DNA from: Hyphomicrobiales bacterium
Lineage (GTDB): Bacteria; Pseudomonadota; Alphaproteobacteria; Rhizobiales; Rhizobiaceae
Direction: 5' to 3'
NCBI GenBank assembly: GCA_900473795.1
Contig: UCMT01000013.1
Location: forward strand, 1 to 64,000
Length of the DNA stretch: 64,000 nt
How positions within the stretch are numbered: position 1 is the first letter of the stretch; each line of letters begins with the position of its first letter. The notes under the pieces are model-generated. The model was given only the letters and a program-made list of their open reading frames with translations. It was not told the origin of the DNA and ran no database searches. Below are positions 1 through 9,934 of the stretch, piece by piece. A program made the translations under genes and the position numbers.

Positions 1-68
1 GCAGCTTTCAGCGCCCCGTCCCTGAAGCCCAAAACACGGCGAGCGATCGCGCGTGGACGATGGCGCAT
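1..68 (-). CDS. Possible 5' end of an unidentified gene (partial)
   Basis: Reading leftwards from an ATG at 68, the frame stays open to the window edge and gives a basic N-terminus (MRHRPRAIARRVLGF...). It starts 19 bases after the stop of the VOC gene on the same strand, which would suit a two-gene transcript. There is no clear Shine-Dalgarno sequence and only about 22 codons are visible, so the product cannot be named. It could be chance. Confidence 0.3.
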   Translation of the reverse strand, partial: MRHRPRAIARRVLGFRDGALKA

Positions 69-87
69 GTCCGCACGCGGCTGGCCG

Positions 88-486
88 TCAAACCGCGCCG
101 GGCGGCCGGTGATCGTTGATTTCGATCCAGTACCCGTCGGGATCCTGCACATAAACTTGGGCGAAGCCGTTGCGGTGCAGGCCGATGCGGCCGGGATTGC
201 CCGGCCAGTCGGTAAAGGGAATGCCGAGCGCGCCGATGTGGGCGACGAAGACGTCGAAATCGGCCGTGGAGATGGCGACATGCGTCTCCTTCGTCACGTG
301 CGTGGCGCCGAAATCGCCGGCGATGAGATGGATCGCATCACCACCACCGATTTCCAGCCAGGCGACATTGGCGCTGCCTTCGCGCGCGATCGGCGAAAAG
401 CCCATGACGTCCCGGTAGAACGCGACGCTGCGCTCGAGGTCGCTAACCAGCAGGGCAACATGGTCGAGGCTGAAACGATGGCGCAT
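88..486 (-). CDS. VOC family (glyoxalase/bleomycin-resistance fold) protein
   Basis: A 132-residue single-domain protein with the vicinal-oxygen-chelate fold pattern: an N-terminal HVALLVSDLERSVAFYRDVMGF segment (broken here only by description, residues about 9-30) and a C-terminal VQDPDGYWIEI strand, the two places that usually hold metal ligands. Members are metal-dependent lyases, dioxygenases or thiol transferases acting on small molecules, or binding proteins, so the substrate is not predictable. The frame extends 36 codons further upstream, but the ATG at 486 is chosen because GGAGG lies 8 bases before it. It stands alone, beside a palindromic intergenic repeat. Confidence 0.85.
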   Translation of the reverse strand: MRHRFSLDHVALLVSDLERSVAFYRDVMGFSPIAREGSANVAWLEIGGGDAIHLIAGDFGATHVTKETHVAISTADFDVFVAHIGALGIPFTDWPGNPGRIGLHRNGFAQVYVQDPDGYWIEINDHRPPGAV

Positions 487-971
487 GACGAATCCTCCGG
501 CAACACCGACTATCATGCCGGGCCGCCGCGCGGAAGGCCACCCTCGCCGCGCGGACGCCGGAGGCCGGCTCAAGGCCGTGCCCCTCACCTGCAATTTCTA
601 ACACTTAGCTGCGCTAAGGTGTTGAAATTGCTTCCTCTCCCACAGGGGGAGAGGTAATTCGCGGCAACCCTCTCGCCAAAAACGGGGAGGATGTTACCCG
701 GGAACAGCGCGGCACGCCCTACCTCTCCCCCGGTGGGAGAGGACACAAAATCAACATCTTAGCCAAAGGCTAAGTGTTGGATTTTGTTGCTGAGGGGATC
801 TTCGCGATCGCCGCTACACCCGCAACATCCCCGCCCCCAAAACCTCCGCTACACTGACGAGCCAATATTGTGTGGAAAGGATGGTATGCGAGTGGAAAAC
901 CGTTCCGGGGCAAAACTGCCGAACGCGGCTTGGGAGGTGTCACCTTCTATACGACGCCAAAGCGCCCGCCC
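487..971. other. Intergenic region with a composite palindromic element
   Basis: This 485-base stretch separates the VOC gene from the first L,D-transpeptidase gene. Most of it, 591-786, is the palindromic mosaic listed separately. Short open frames exist on both strands but none has a ribosome site or convincing composition. From 787 to 971 I see no gene and no clear signal. The region is on the upstream side of the VOC gene, so its promoter should lie near 490-590. Confidence 0.6.
591..786. repeat. Composite palindromic intergenic element (rhizobial mosaic type)
   Basis: Four hairpins are arranged symmetrically. A 41-base palindrome at 591-631 has arms GCAATTTC/GAAATTGC around AACACTTAGC/GCTAAGGTGTT. 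A 21-base one at 634-654 has arms CCTCTCCC/GGGAGAGG. The same CCTCTCCC/GGGAGAGG arms recur at 722-742, and a second 41-base palindrome lies at 746-786 with arms CAAAATC/GATTTTG around AGCC/GGCT. The outer hairpins share the ACTTAGC/GCTAAG motif. Rhizobial genomes carry families of such mosaic repeats (for example RIME and ABC elements). Which family this belongs to cannot be decided from one copy. Confidence 0.75.
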
Positions 972-1985
972 TCACCGCCCGGCGAACGGGTCGGCCAATG
1001 CCGCTTCCGGGCGGCTGATCGGGTATTTGGTGGCGGAAATGCTCGCCGCCAGCTTCTGCGGCCCTTCGCGCTTCAAGAGCGTGCGGAAACTCGGATGCAT
1101 GCCGCCATCGACATAAGCGCTCATCGACGTGCTCGCGGGAAGGGCTTGCGTCATTGCCGCGTCGACCTTGCGCTCCTCCGCCTCGATCTTCGCCATCGCC
1201 TGCGGCTCGAGCTGGTTGACGACGGCCGGGCAGGCAGCGAGCGGATCGGCGGGCTCGCCGCCCTCGAATTCCTTGTTGAAGACGTAGCGGCTTTCGCAGA
1301 CGGACACCTTCGGCTGCCGGTGCGTCACCTCGAAGGCGTCGTAGCCCTCTTTCAGCGTCCGCCAGAAGGACATGTTCTGATCGTCGCGGTGCTCGATCAT
1401 GTTCTTCGCCGTCATGCGGAAGGGAAAGGCCTGGACCTGGAAATTCTCCTGCCCGCCCGAAAGCGCCTTCTGCACGATCGCGTAGATTTCGCCGACGCCC
1501 TGGTCGGTCATGGCGTAGCAGCCGGAGGACGAGCAGGCGCCATGCACCATCAGCGCCTCGCCGGTATGGCCGAGCGCCGCTTCGAGCCGGTTCGGATAGC
1601 CGAGATTGAAGGAGACGTAATATTGCGACTTGGGATTAAGCTGGCCCGCCGAGACCTGATAGAAGCCTTCCGGCGCCTGCCGGTCGCCGATCTTCGTCTT
1701 CGGGCCGAGCTTTCCCGACCAGCGGCACATCGGATAGGTCTTGAACAGCGCATAGGTGCCGGACTTGTCGACCTTCCAGACTTCGAGCTCGCTTTCCTGC
1801 TTGAAGATGCGGATCAGCACCGGGCTTTCCGGCTTCATGCCCTTCTTCGACATCTCGGCGATCATCTTGCCGGAGAGCTTCGGCGGCGCCTCGGAGAGAT
1901 CGTCCAGCCCCATGCAGCCGGAAAGCGCCACGCCGAGGAGAAGGGCAGCGATCGTCCGGGTGAGAACGCGGCGGGCGGTGCGCAT
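972..1985 (-). CDS. YafK-type L,D-transpeptidase catalytic-domain lipoprotein
   Basis: A 337-residue exported protein. The N-terminus is a lipoprotein signal peptide with a twin-basic start, a hydrophobic stretch and lipobox LSGC (Cys24). A YkuD-fold domain follows, with the catalytic motif HGACSSSGC at about residues 148-156, Cys156 being the presumed nucleophile. The spelling of this motif is that of the YafK branch. The family makes or trims L,D-crosslinks in peptidoglycan or cuts protein-peptidoglycan links in the periplasm. ATG starts at 1985 and 2018 are both possible and neither has a strong ribosome site. The first gives the more normal signal peptide. A second L,D-transpeptidase gene lies upstream on the same strand. 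Confidence 0.85.
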   Translation of the reverse strand: MRTARRVLTRTIAALLLGVALSGCMGLDDLSEAPPKLSGKMIAEMSKKGMKPESPVLIRIFKQESELEVWKVDKSGTYALFKTYPMCRWSGKLGPKTKIGDRQAPEGFYQVSAGQLNPKSQYYVSFNLGYPNRLEAALGHTGEALMVHGACSSSGCYAMTDQGVGEIYAIVQKALSGGQENFQVQAFPFRMTAKNMIEHRDDQNMSFWRTLKEGYDAFEVTHRQPKVSVCESRYVFNKEFEGGEPADPLAACPAVVNQLEPQAMAKIEAEERKVDAAMTQALPASTSMSAYVDGGMHPSFRTLLKREGPQKLAASISATKYPISRPEAALADPFAGR

Positions 1986-2166
1986 CACGGCGCCGGAGAG
2001 GGAAATCGAAGGAAGCATGAAAGCGTCTATTACCGGAAAACGTGCCAAAGTTGTGTCGAAAGGTCCAAATCAGGGCGCCGTCCGCCCCAACTGCGGACAG
2101 AATCCGACGGAGCGGTTAGCGTTCCGTTAATCAGGAACAAGCTTGTTCCAGCGGAAGCATCCATCG

Positions 2167-2871
2167 TCATTGCCAGACGACGATCCGCGCCTTGGAGGGC
2201 ACCCGTTGGTAGAGATCGATGATGTCCTGGTTCAGAAGCCGCACGCAGCCGGACGAAACCGCCTTGCCGATCGACTGCCATTCCGGATTGCCATGCAGCC
2301 GGTAGAGCGTGTCCCCGCCGTTCTGGAAGATGTAGAGCGCCCGCGCGCCGAGCGGATTGTCGAGCCCCGGCGGCATGCCGCCGTTCTCGATCGAATATTT
2401 CGCAAGGCTCGGCTGGCGGGCGACCATCTCGTTCGGCGGCTTCCAGTGCGGCCAGGCCTGGCGCCAGTGGATCACGCCGTCGCCCTGCCAGGCAAAGCCT
2501 TCGCGGCCGATGCCGACGCCGTAGCGCATCGCCGTGCCGCCCGGCTCGCAGACGTAAAGGAGCCGCGACGGCGTGTCGACGACCACGGTGCCGGGCGCCT
2601 CGCCCGTCCGGTCGTAGACGCGCTGCCGGTAGAATTGCGGATCGATCTGTTGATAGGGCACCGCCGGGATCAGGTAGCCACCATCCTCCACCGGCCCGTA
2701 CATCACCTGCAGCTCCGCCTCAGACGGTGGGCCGACCGGCCTCTGGACGATGCCCGGCGTCGGTGCCGGGCGTCCGCGCAAGGGACCGGTCGTGCAGCCG
2801 GCAAGCGCGCCAGCCGATGCCGCAAGCGCCGCGAGAAATCCGCGGCGGGAGAAACGATTGTCGATTGTCAT
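2167..2871 (-). CDS. L,D-transpeptidase (ErfK/YbiS/YnhG family), Tat-type lipoprotein
   Basis: A 234-residue periplasmic enzyme that should form 3-3 (or protein) crosslinks on peptidoglycan. The N-terminus carries a twin-arginine motif (SRRGFL, residues 8-13) followed by an alanine-rich stretch and lipobox LAGC (Cys26), so it looks like a Tat-exported lipoprotein. The YkuD domain spans about residues 95-234. Its catalytic signature is HGNPEW...SSGCVRL with His193 and nucleophile Cys209. Three ATG codons lie close together. The one at 2871 has GGGG just upstream and gives the cleanest signal peptide. Rhizobiales grow from the pole and have many L,D-crosslinks and many paralogues of this family, so the specific role is open. 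Confidence 0.92.
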   Translation of the reverse strand: MTIDNRFSRRGFLAALAASAGALAGCTTGPLRGRPAPTPGIVQRPVGPPSEAELQVMYGPVEDGGYLIPAVPYQQIDPQFYRQRVYDRTGEAPGTVVVDTPSRLLYVCEPGGTAMRYGVGIGREGFAWQGDGVIHWRQAWPHWKPPNEMVARQPSLAKYSIENGGMPPGLDNPLGARALYIFQNGGDTLYRLHGNPEWQSIGKAVSSGCVRLLNQDIIDLYQRVPSKARIVVWQ

Positions 2872-3220
2872 GAGCCCCATCGATCGCATTGCAGTGACGC
2901 AGCCGGCCCCGGCCTGATGATGGTGCACGACATGTCGGCTCCTGCCGCCACATCGCCATCCCTCGGCCAGAATCGGGTCACCATTGTTATGCCGTTATTC
3001 GCGCCGGTTTCCAACGCTCTGAGACGGCGCTGCCAACACGATTTGCCGCCCGGTCACCACATCGTGATGGCCCGTGACGGCAGGCAGGACGCGCCCTCCG
3101 AACCATTGGTAAAATTCGTCTTAAATGCGAGCACCCGATTTCACGCGAATGAAATGGCGCTCGGATTAAAGCGAATGAATTGCCACACCCGAAGGAGCCC
3201 CTGTCACCGGGCAGATCGTC
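2872..3220. other. Divergent intergenic region, no gene recognised
   Basis: A 349-base gap between the L,D-transpeptidase gene (leftward) and a small unknown gene (rightward). It should hold both promoters. The right-hand part (about 3110-3180) is AT-richer than its surroundings, as expected for promoter DNA, but no -35/-10 pair is convincing. A long frame stays open through it on the plus strand, without a ribosome site or recognisable protein. Confidence 0.5.
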
Positions 3221-3535
3221 ATGAGCCAGGTCATTACCATGTCAGCCACCACGGCGGCTTACGCGGCGCAGGCCGTGAAGCCGTCCGCGCGCATGACCGG
3301 CGATGGTCCGGCCGAGGAAGCGATCACCTTGCTGTCGGCACGGCCGAAGGACGATGCGGCCAAGACGCATGCCTCGGTCGCGGCCCTGCGCAGCCCGACA
3401 TCGCTTTCGCTGATGCTGATGAGTTCCAACGGCCGCCTGCCGCAAGGCACGCGCGGCGACGTGGTTCGCCGCTACATGGAGTTCGGTCCCGACGAGCCGG
3501 AAGCCGACGAGAACGCCGGGGCCTCCGAAGAGTAG
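3221..3535 (+). CDS. Small protein of unknown function
   Basis: An open frame of 104 codons with good GC-rich third positions. The protein starts MSQVITMSATTAAYAAQ, has a polar middle (TLLSARPKDDAAKTHASVAALRS cut here for length), a short hydrophobic patch SLSLMLMSSNGRLPQG and an acidic tail PDEPEADENAGASEE. No domain, signal peptide or motif is recognised. The ATG at 3221 has no near ribosome site; an AAGGAG lies about 30 bases upstream, and a second in-frame ATG is at 3239. It is convergent with the copper genes, with hairpins between them. Confidence 0.55.
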   Translation: MSQVITMSATTAAYAAQAVKPSARMTGDGPAEEAITLLSARPKDDAAKTHASVAALRSPTSLSLMLMSSNGRLPQGTRGDVVRRYMEFGPDEPEADENAGASEE

Positions 3536-3537
3536 AC

Positions 3538-3582
3538 CCTCCCTTGCGGGAGGAAAACGGCGGCGCAGTGTTCCGCGCCGCC
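3538..3582. terminator. Pair of hairpins between convergent genes
   Basis: Two stem-loops lie in the 62 bases between the unknown gene and the copper gene: CCTCCC/GGGAGG at 3538-3553 and GGCGGCGC/GCGCCGCC at 3559-3582. Neither has a good T-run downstream on the plus strand, so this is a candidate bidirectional termination region, not a textbook intrinsic terminator. Confidence 0.45.
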
Positions 3583-3597
3583 TCATGTCCGGAAAAC

Positions 3598-4575
3598 TCA
3601 GTTGTGCTTGTGCGCTCCGCCGGCGGCATTGCCGACGGCAAGCATGTAGTCGACCTTGCCGGCCTTTTCGAAGGTCAGCGTCACCGGCACGCTGTCGCCC
3701 TCGGCAAAGGGCTTTTTCACATCCATGAACATCAGATGCAGGCCGCCGCTCGCAAGCGCGACGGTTGCCCCGGCCGGAATGGCCATGCCCTCCTCCAGCT
3801 TGCGCATCTTCATCACGTCGTTCTGCATGGTCATCTCGTGCAGTTCGACGCGGCCCGCCGCCGGGCTTTCGACGGAGATCAGGGTATCGTCCTCGCTGCC
3901 GCCGTTCTTCACCGTAAAGCTGCCGCCGCCGACCTTGGCGCCTGGCAGCATCGCCTTGACGGCGCCGCCGGAAATCTCGAGCGATCCAGCCTTGACCGTC
4001 GCGCTGCCCATCCCCGCCATTGCCGCCATGTCGTGACCGTGACGACCTTCGGCCGTGGCCGGTGTCACGGTGACCGTCGGCGCCGGATGTCCCAGCGAAT
4101 GGGCGTCCTGGCCTTTTGCCGGGATCTCGTCCCAGACCACCTTGTCCGTCGCACCGCAAAGCTGCGTCACCGGAAAGGCGATCTCAGTCTCCTTGTCGAA
4201 GCCGGAGATCGTCCCCTTGATGACGAAGGTATCGTAATAGTCGTCGGACAGGTTGCCGTTCTTCCAGCGGATTTCGAGCGGCCCGGACGTCACCGTCTTG
4301 CCGTGGTTGTCGTAGCCTTTCTGGTAGTCGCCCTTGATGATCTCGATCTCCCAGCCAGCCTTCGGCTGCGGCTTGGCAAAGACGAAGCCTTCCGGCAGTT
4401 TCACCTGCACTTCGGTCGTCGCCTTGCCATCGCAACCGTGCGGAATCTGCAGCACGGCCTTGAATCCGCTTTCCGAGGCAGCTTCGTCGGATTCGAAGGA
4501 CGCATGCGCATGGGCGGCTGCGGCCCCGGCCAGCGAGAGGGTGAGCGCAAGAAGGGCTGTTCTGGTCTGTGTCAT
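3598..4575 (-). CDS. Exported copper-binding fusion: YcnI-like (DUF1775) plus PCuAC domain
   Basis: A 325-residue periplasmic protein. Residues 1-23 are a signal peptide ending AHA, and cleavage there would leave His24 as the first residue, which in YcnI-type domains is a Cu(II) ligand (monohistidine brace). The DUF1775 domain spans about 24-165. After a His/Met-rich linker (GRHGHDMAAMAGMG) a PCuAC (DUF461) domain follows, with the Cu(I)-binding pattern HEM...MRK...HLMFM. PCuAC chaperones deliver copper to cytochrome oxidase. A fusion suggests one protein that binds both copper states. The ATG at 4575 has GGAGA upstream. It lies 107 bases after the DUF2946-like gene on the same strand. Confidence 0.9.
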   Translation of the reverse strand: MTQTRTALLALTLSLAGAAAAHAHASFESDEAASESGFKAVLQIPHGCDGKATTEVQVKLPEGFVFAKPQPKAGWEIEIIKGDYQKGYDNHGKTVTSGPLEIRWKNGNLSDDYYDTFVIKGTISGFDKETEIAFPVTQLCGATDKVVWDEIPAKGQDAHSLGHPAPTVTVTPATAEGRHGHDMAAMAGMGSATVKAGSLEISGGAVKAMLPGAKVGGGSFTVKNGGSEDDTLISVESPAAGRVELHEMTMQNDVMKMRKLEEGMAIPAGATVALASGGLHLMFMDVKKPFAEGDSVPVTLTFEKAGKVDYMLAVGNAAGGAHKHN

Positions 4576-4682
4576 TGATTTGGTCTCCGCACCGGAGTTG
4601 CCAACCGCGGCAAGCCGGTCAATGCCGCATCGGGCGGCTGAAATGCTCTGAAACGTTCGAATGAACCGCTGAAGCGATAACG

Positions 4683-5072
4683 TCAGAGCGGCAGCGGAGG
4701 GGCGCGCGATGGCGGCAGGGTGCGCGGATGTTCGACGAAAACGGCAGGAAAATCCGCCTTGCTTTCGGCAAACGCGGCGACGCGAATGATGAGATAGCCG
4801 TCGCTCGGGGGTGTCGGCAAGGCAATTGATGCGGCGAGCCGGCAATAGTCGCAGAGCGGCACAAGGCCCTCGTGCGGGGAATTGTGATCGTCGACACCGT
4901 CCGATCCGAAGCAGATGTCGGCAATCGTGCCATCCGGCAGCAGATAGTTCGCTGCCATCTCGGGGGCAAGCTGTCGGGCGAAGGCCGGCTGATGCGCAAA
5001 AGACAGGAACATGAGGGCAAGTGCCGAAAGCACGCGCACCGTCATCTGCCACTGTCGTCCAGCTCTGGCCAT
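4683..5072 (-). CDS. Exported DUF2946-like protein, probably copper-related
   Basis: A 129-residue protein with an N-terminal signal peptide (hydrophobic VLSALALMFLSFAHQPAFA) and a central PLCDYCRLAASIALP segment. A CxxC motif followed by a hydrophobic helix resembles DUF2946/YcnI-neighbour proteins, which usually sit beside copper genes. It is directly upstream of the YcnI-PCuAC gene in the same direction, so the two are probably cotranscribed. A second start at 5045 (MTVRVLSAL) would give a more compact signal peptide. The family assignment rests on this motif and the context, not on overall similarity. Confidence 0.65.
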   Translation of the reverse strand: MARAGRQWQMTVRVLSALALMFLSFAHQPAFARQLAPEMAANYLLPDGTIADICFGSDGVDDHNSPHEGLVPLCDYCRLAASIALPTPPSDGYLIIRVAAFAESKADFPAVFVEHPRTLPPSRAPPLPL

Positions 5073-5200
5073 CGTTTGTCCCCGTCTTGGCCGCTTGCGT
5101 TATCGTTTCGGTACGAAAAAAGCAAAGGCTACTTTGCCGCACCGAGGAGGCATGTTGAAACAGTTGCGGCAAAAATCTGTTCGAGCGCGACATTTTGCGC

Positions 5201-5229
5201 TTGCCAAGCAATCGGGATCGCCGTTATCT
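5201..5229 (+). promoter_or_regulatory. Probable gcvTHP promoter
   Basis: TTGCCA at 5201-5206 and TTATCT at 5224-5229 are separated by 17 bases, a good fit to a housekeeping sigma-factor promoter. Transcription would start near 5236, directly before the first glycine aptamer. Confidence 0.5.
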
Positions 5230-5240
5230 GAACCTGATCT

Positions 5241-5395
5241 TGTTGGGAGAATCCGGTTCATACCGGTGCCGAAGGAGCAACCGCCCCGGAAACTCTCAGG
5301 CTAAAGGACCAGCAAGGTGCCGAAAGGACTCTGGAGAGAAGCGTTTCCGCTCGCCGAAGGGATAACAATCTCAGGCAAAGGGACAGAGGGGGCTC
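5241..5395 (+). ncRNA. Tandem glycine riboswitch (gcvT leader)
   Basis: Two glycine aptamers are recognisable by their conserved strings. The first runs from GGGAGA (5245) through GCCGAAGGAGCAACC to CTCTCAGGCTAAAGGACC (ending 5310). The second runs from CTCTGGAGAGA (5329) through GCCGAAGGGATAACAATC to CTCAGGCAAAGGGACAGAG (ending near 5388). The two lie about 18 bases apart, as in classical cooperative tandem glycine riboswitches. The gene just downstream encodes the glycine cleavage T protein, so glycine binding should switch on gcvTHP expression. Confidence 0.95.
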
Positions 5396-5462
5396 GAGGA
5401 TACGTCGCAGTCAATGCGCGTGGAGATGAGCCGGCGCGTTGCGCCAGACCTGGAGGCCGGAT

Positions 5463-6602
5463 TTGGACGATCATTCCCCCCTGAAACGGACACCGTTGCA
5501 TGCGCTGCACGTGTCGCTCGGCGCCCGCATGGTGCCCTTTGCCGGCTACGACATGCCGGTGCAATATCCGACCGGCGTGATGAAGGAACATCTCCACACC
5601 CGCGCCGCCGCCGGCCTGTTCGACGTTTCGCATATGGGCCAGATCATCCTGCGGCCGAAATCCGGAAAGATCGAGGACGCCGCACTTGCGCTTGAACAAC
5701 TCGTGCCGGTCGATGTGCTCAGCCTTGGCGAGAACCGCCAGCGTTATGCGCTTTTCACCAACGACCAGGGCGGCATTCTCGACGACCTGATGATTGCCAA
5801 TCGTGGCGACCATCTTTTCCTCGTCGTCAACGCCTCCTGCAAGGACGAGGATTTCGCCCATCTTCAAGAGCATCTCAGCGCGACCTGCGCTCTCACCTTA
5901 CTCGATGACCGCGCGCTGATCGCGCTGCAAGGTCCCCGCGCTGAATGCGTTCTGGCTGAACTCTGGGCCGATGTCGCGACCATGCGCTTCATGGACGTGG
6001 CCGAAGCCGATCTTCACGACGTCCCCTGCGTCATCTCCCGCTCCGGCTATACCGGGGAGGATGGATTCGAGATCTCCATTCCCGCCGCCTCCGCCGAAGA
6101 TGTGACCCGCCGGCTTCTCGAACATCCCGATGTCCTGCCGATCGGTCTCGGCGCCCGCGACTCGCTTCGTCTGGAAGCCGGGCTGTGTCTCTACGGAAAC
6201 GACATCGATACCATGTCGACGCCGGTCGAGGCTGCGCTCGAATGGGCGATACAGAAGGCCCGCCGTGCCGGCGGCGCGCGTGAAGGCGGCTTTCCCGGTG
6301 CGGTCGTCGTTCTTCACGACTTTGCCCAAGGCGCCGGTCGCCGCCGCGTCGGCCTGAAGCCGGACGGGAAAGCCCCCGTGCGCGGCGGTGCGATGCTCTA
6401 TGCCGATGCGCAGGGTCATGCCGAAGCCGGTGTCGTGACCTCCGGCGGCTTCGGCCCGAGTGTCGATCATCCGGTCGCCATGGGTTATGTCGCAGCCGCC
6501 TATATTGCAAACGGCACCCAACTTTTCGCGGAGGTGCGCGGCAAATACCTGCCCGTCACCGTCTGCGCCCTTCCCTTCATCATCCCGACCTACAAACGCT
6601 GA
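5463..6602 (+). CDS. gcvT: Glycine cleavage system T protein (aminomethyltransferase)
   Basis: A 379-residue cytosolic enzyme. It transfers the methylene group from aminomethyl-lipoyl GcvH to tetrahydrofolate and releases ammonia. Visible family features are the N-terminal [33 protein letters not shown], the folate-site block [13 protein letters not shown] and the [20 protein letters not shown] segment (each described here in short pieces). The start is a TTG at 5463: GGAGG ends 6 bases before it and no ATG fits the conserved N-terminus. An upstream TTG at 5439 lacks a ribosome site. It is the first gene of gcvTHP and lies directly after a tandem glycine riboswitch. Confidence 0.96.
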   Translation: MDDHSPLKRTPLHALHVSLGARMVPFAGYDMPVQYPTGVMKEHLHTRAAAGLFDVSHMGQIILRPKSGKIEDAALALEQLVPVDVLSLGENRQRYALFTNDQGGILDDLMIANRGDHLFLVVNASCKDEDFAHLQEHLSATCALTLLDDRALIALQGPRAECVLAELWADVATMRFMDVAEADLHDVPCVISRSGYTGEDGFEISIPAASAEDVTRRLLEHPDVLPIGLGARDSLRLEAGLCLYGNDIDTMSTPVEAALEWAIQKARRAGGAREGGFPGAVVVLHDFAQGAGRRRVGLKPDGKAPVRGGAMLYADAQGHAEAGVVTSGGFGPSVDHPVAMGYVAAAYIANGTQLFAEVRGKYLPVTVCALPFIIPTYKR

Positions 6603-6618
6603 TCTGGAGCAAAATCCG

Positions 6619-6980
6619 ATGCTGAAATTTACCGACGAACACGAATGGCTGAAGATCGAGGGTGACGTGGCGACCGTCGGCATCACCGCACATGCCGCCG
6701 AACAACTGGGCGATCTCGTCTTCGTGGAGTTGCCGGAAGCCGGCACGAGCCTCGACAAGGGCGCGACCGCGGCCACGGTCGAATCCGTCAAGGCTGCCTC
6801 CGACGTCTATTGTCCGCTTGACGGCGAGATCGTCGAGAGCAACCAGGCGATCGTCGATGATCCGGCTCTGGTCAACAGCGATCCGCAGGGCGCCGGCTGG
6901 TTCTTCAAGCTGAAGCTTTCGGACCCGTCCGCCGCCAATGCGCTCTTGGACGAGGCCGCCTATAAGGAGCTGATCGCCTG

Positions 6981-6981
<1 letters not shown>
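6619..6981 (+). CDS. gcvH: Glycine cleavage system H protein
   Basis: A 120-residue lipoyl carrier that shuttles the aminomethyl group between GcvP and GcvT. The N-terminus [11 protein letters not shown] is typical. The lipoylated lysine is Lys58 in [10 protein letters not shown], and the tail [13 protein letters not shown] is conserved. The ATG is preceded by GGAGC, 16 bases after gcvT. Its stop codon overlaps the gcvP start by one base (TGATG), indicating translational coupling. Confidence 0.97.
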
Positions 6982-9845
<2,864 letters not shown>

Positions 9846-9858
9846 CGTAGGAAACCGA

Positions 9859-9881
9859 GGGGCGCGCCATGCGCCCCTTTT
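9859..9881 (+). terminator. Intrinsic terminator of gcvTHP
   Basis: A GC-rich stem GGGGCGC/GCGCCCC at 9859-9877 with loop GCCAT is followed by four T residues. It sits between gcvP and the convergent histidine-kinase gene. Confidence 0.85.
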
Positions 9882-9934
9882 CCGTCCTGCGGTCGACGCG
9901 TGAACCTTGCCGCGCCGCCTTGTCTTCGGAACGA

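Larger units (their letters stand above)
5073..5462 (+). other. Regulatory leader of gcvT
   Basis: This 390-base gap between divergent genes holds the gcvT promoter (5201-5229), the tandem glycine riboswitch (5241-5395) and the gcvT ribosome site (GGAGG at 5452-5456). The segment 5073-5200 should contain the promoter of the leftward DUF2946-like gene; no clear consensus is visible there. Confidence 0.7.

Noticed and set aside
2143-4578. An 811-codon open frame on the plus strand
   Set aside because: It runs antisense through the L,D-transpeptidase and copper genes and through an intergenic gap. Its arginine/histidine-rich translation is typical of a GC-rich shadow frame.
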